DNA from: JAJCYL01 sp965206015
GTDB lineage: Bacteria; Bacteroidota; Bacteroidia; Cytophagales; Cyclobacteriaceae
Direction: 5' to 3'
Assembly (NCBI GenBank): GCA_965206015.1
Contig: CBDBIW010000016.1
Span: 124,001 to 188,000, forward strand
DNA: 64,000 bases
Both the position numbers and the translations under genes were made by a program. The first letter of the stretch is position 1; each line of letters opens with the position of its first letter. The notes under the pieces were generated by a model. It saw only the letters and a program-made list of their open reading frames with translations, did not search any database and was not told the DNA's origin. This document shows positions 63,549-64,000 of the stretch, piece after piece.

Positions 63549-64000
63549 TGTCTGAAGAAGAAGGAAAACTCCATATGCGTCTGCAATGTCCGATGCCAAA
63601 GCTGGGTTTCGAATTCATTACACTTGGTCATGGTAGTGGAGGATTGCTTACAAATAAATTACTTAACTCCGGAGTTTTCGATCTCCTCAGCAACCCTCAA
63701 CTTGACAAGCAACATGATGGAGCTATTCTCGAAGTTGCGGGTAAAATTGCCCTTACCACAGACAGCTTTGTGATCTCTCCTCAATTCTTCCCGGGTGGAA
63801 ATATTGGTGAATTAGCGGTTTTTGGTACAGTGAATGACCTGGCTATGTGTGGAGCCCAACCAAAGTATTTAACACTTAGCTTTATTCTTGAAGAAGGGTT
63901 GCCACTGAGTGAATTCTGGGAGATCCTGATCGGGATAAAATGGGCTGCTGAACAAGCAGGAGTGCAAATTGTTACTGGTGATACAAAAGTTGTAGACAAG
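63548..64000 (+). CDS. hypE: Hydrogenase maturation protein HypE, 3' end outside the window
   Basis: From the ATG at 63548 the frame is open to the window end (151 residues). Family motifs: FITLGHGSGGLLTNKLL, HDGAILEVAGKIALTTDSFV, PGGNIGELAVFGTVNDLAMC, ILEEGLPLSEFWEILIGI and VTGDTKVV. HypE dehydrates the thiocarboxamide placed by HypF to form cyanide. The C-terminal cysteine that carries the ligand lies beyond the window. Confidence 0.95.
   Translation, partial: MSEEEGKLHMRLQCPMPKLGFEFITLGHGSGGLLTNKLLNSGVFDLLSNPQLDKQHDGAILEVAGKIALTTDSFVISPQFFPGGNIGELAVFGTVNDLAMCGAQPKYLTLSFILEEGLPLSEFWEILIGIKWAAEQAGVQIVTGDTKVVDK

Noticed and set aside
1..64000. CRISPR array
   Set aside because: No regularly spaced short repeats with unique spacers were seen; the repeats present are long RHS core duplications and IS pieces.

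Overview
The window reads as a chromosome segment of a Bacteroidota bacterium, probably of the Cytophagales type. The evidence is SusC/SusD and FecR/ECF-sigma genes, TonB/ExbB/ExbD genes in Bacteroidota arrangement, weak Shine-Dalgarno sites, a TTG-N20-TAnnTTTG promoter in front of a tRNA, and moderate-to-low GC. Assignment below phylum is inference.

Layout. (1) 1-7739: an intact housekeeping/envelope block on the + strand: TPR protein, outer-membrane barrel, acidic SPOR-domain membrane protein, ExbB-ExbD-TonB-like, folC. (2) 7740-17670: a decayed polysaccharide utilisation locus. The ECF sigma, FecR anti-sigma, SusC and SusD genes each carry a frameshift; SusC and SusD are joined across a deletion, SusD runs into a spermidine-synthase fragment, and a GH43 glycosidase is cut off by an IS4 remnant. 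A 172-bp MITE-like element with 13-bp inverted repeats and a 5-bp target duplication closes the block. (3) 17670-41095, all on the - strand: a large secreted YD-repeat/RHS polymorphic-toxin locus, the most interesting part of the window. A tail-fibre-like S74-chaperone protein, a coiled-coil/barrel lipoprotein and a second tail-fibre-like protein are followed by a giant RHS gene, which is split by one in-frame TGA and ends in an Ntox21-like toxin. Then comes a run of toxin/immunity modules: a 203-aa candidate immunity protein; fossil toxin tails with small or broken immunity genes; a DUF4279 protein; three orphan RHS C-terminal cassettes (unknown toxin with a MORN lipoprotein, DUF4258-like with a WapI-like protein, REase-7-like nuclease with a HEAT-repeat protein); a DUF2247 protein; a CdiI-like protein; and a second RHS N-terminal-type gene. 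Two orphan cassettes start just behind copies of the same intrinsic terminator, and all share blocks of RHS core DNA with the main gene. This looks like a silent reservoir of toxin tips that recombination could exchange.

(4) 41.6-44.1 kb: an IS982 remnant and two small envelope genes. (5) 44.1-51.7 kb: intact core genes pgk, recQ, comEC, phoH, a SAM hydroxide adenosyltransferase family gene, an ABM monooxygenase and tRNA-Leu(CAA). (6) 51.7-55.2 kb: a scrap-yard next to the tRNA containing an IS3-family element, an integrase C-terminus, a tail-fibre fragment, an IS256 fragment and a 326-bp IS3-derived element. (7) 55.3-64.0 kb: a DUF6503-like lipoprotein, a TonB-dependent receptor, then a [NiFe]-hydrogenase maturation cluster in which cooC-like/hypC and a TetR gene diverge from hypF-hypD-hypE (hypE runs off the window).

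Genes in regions 1, 5 and 7 are intact while frameshifts cluster in the accessory regions. That argues for real decay rather than uniform sequencing error, although several frameshifts sit in homopolymers and should be checked against reads.
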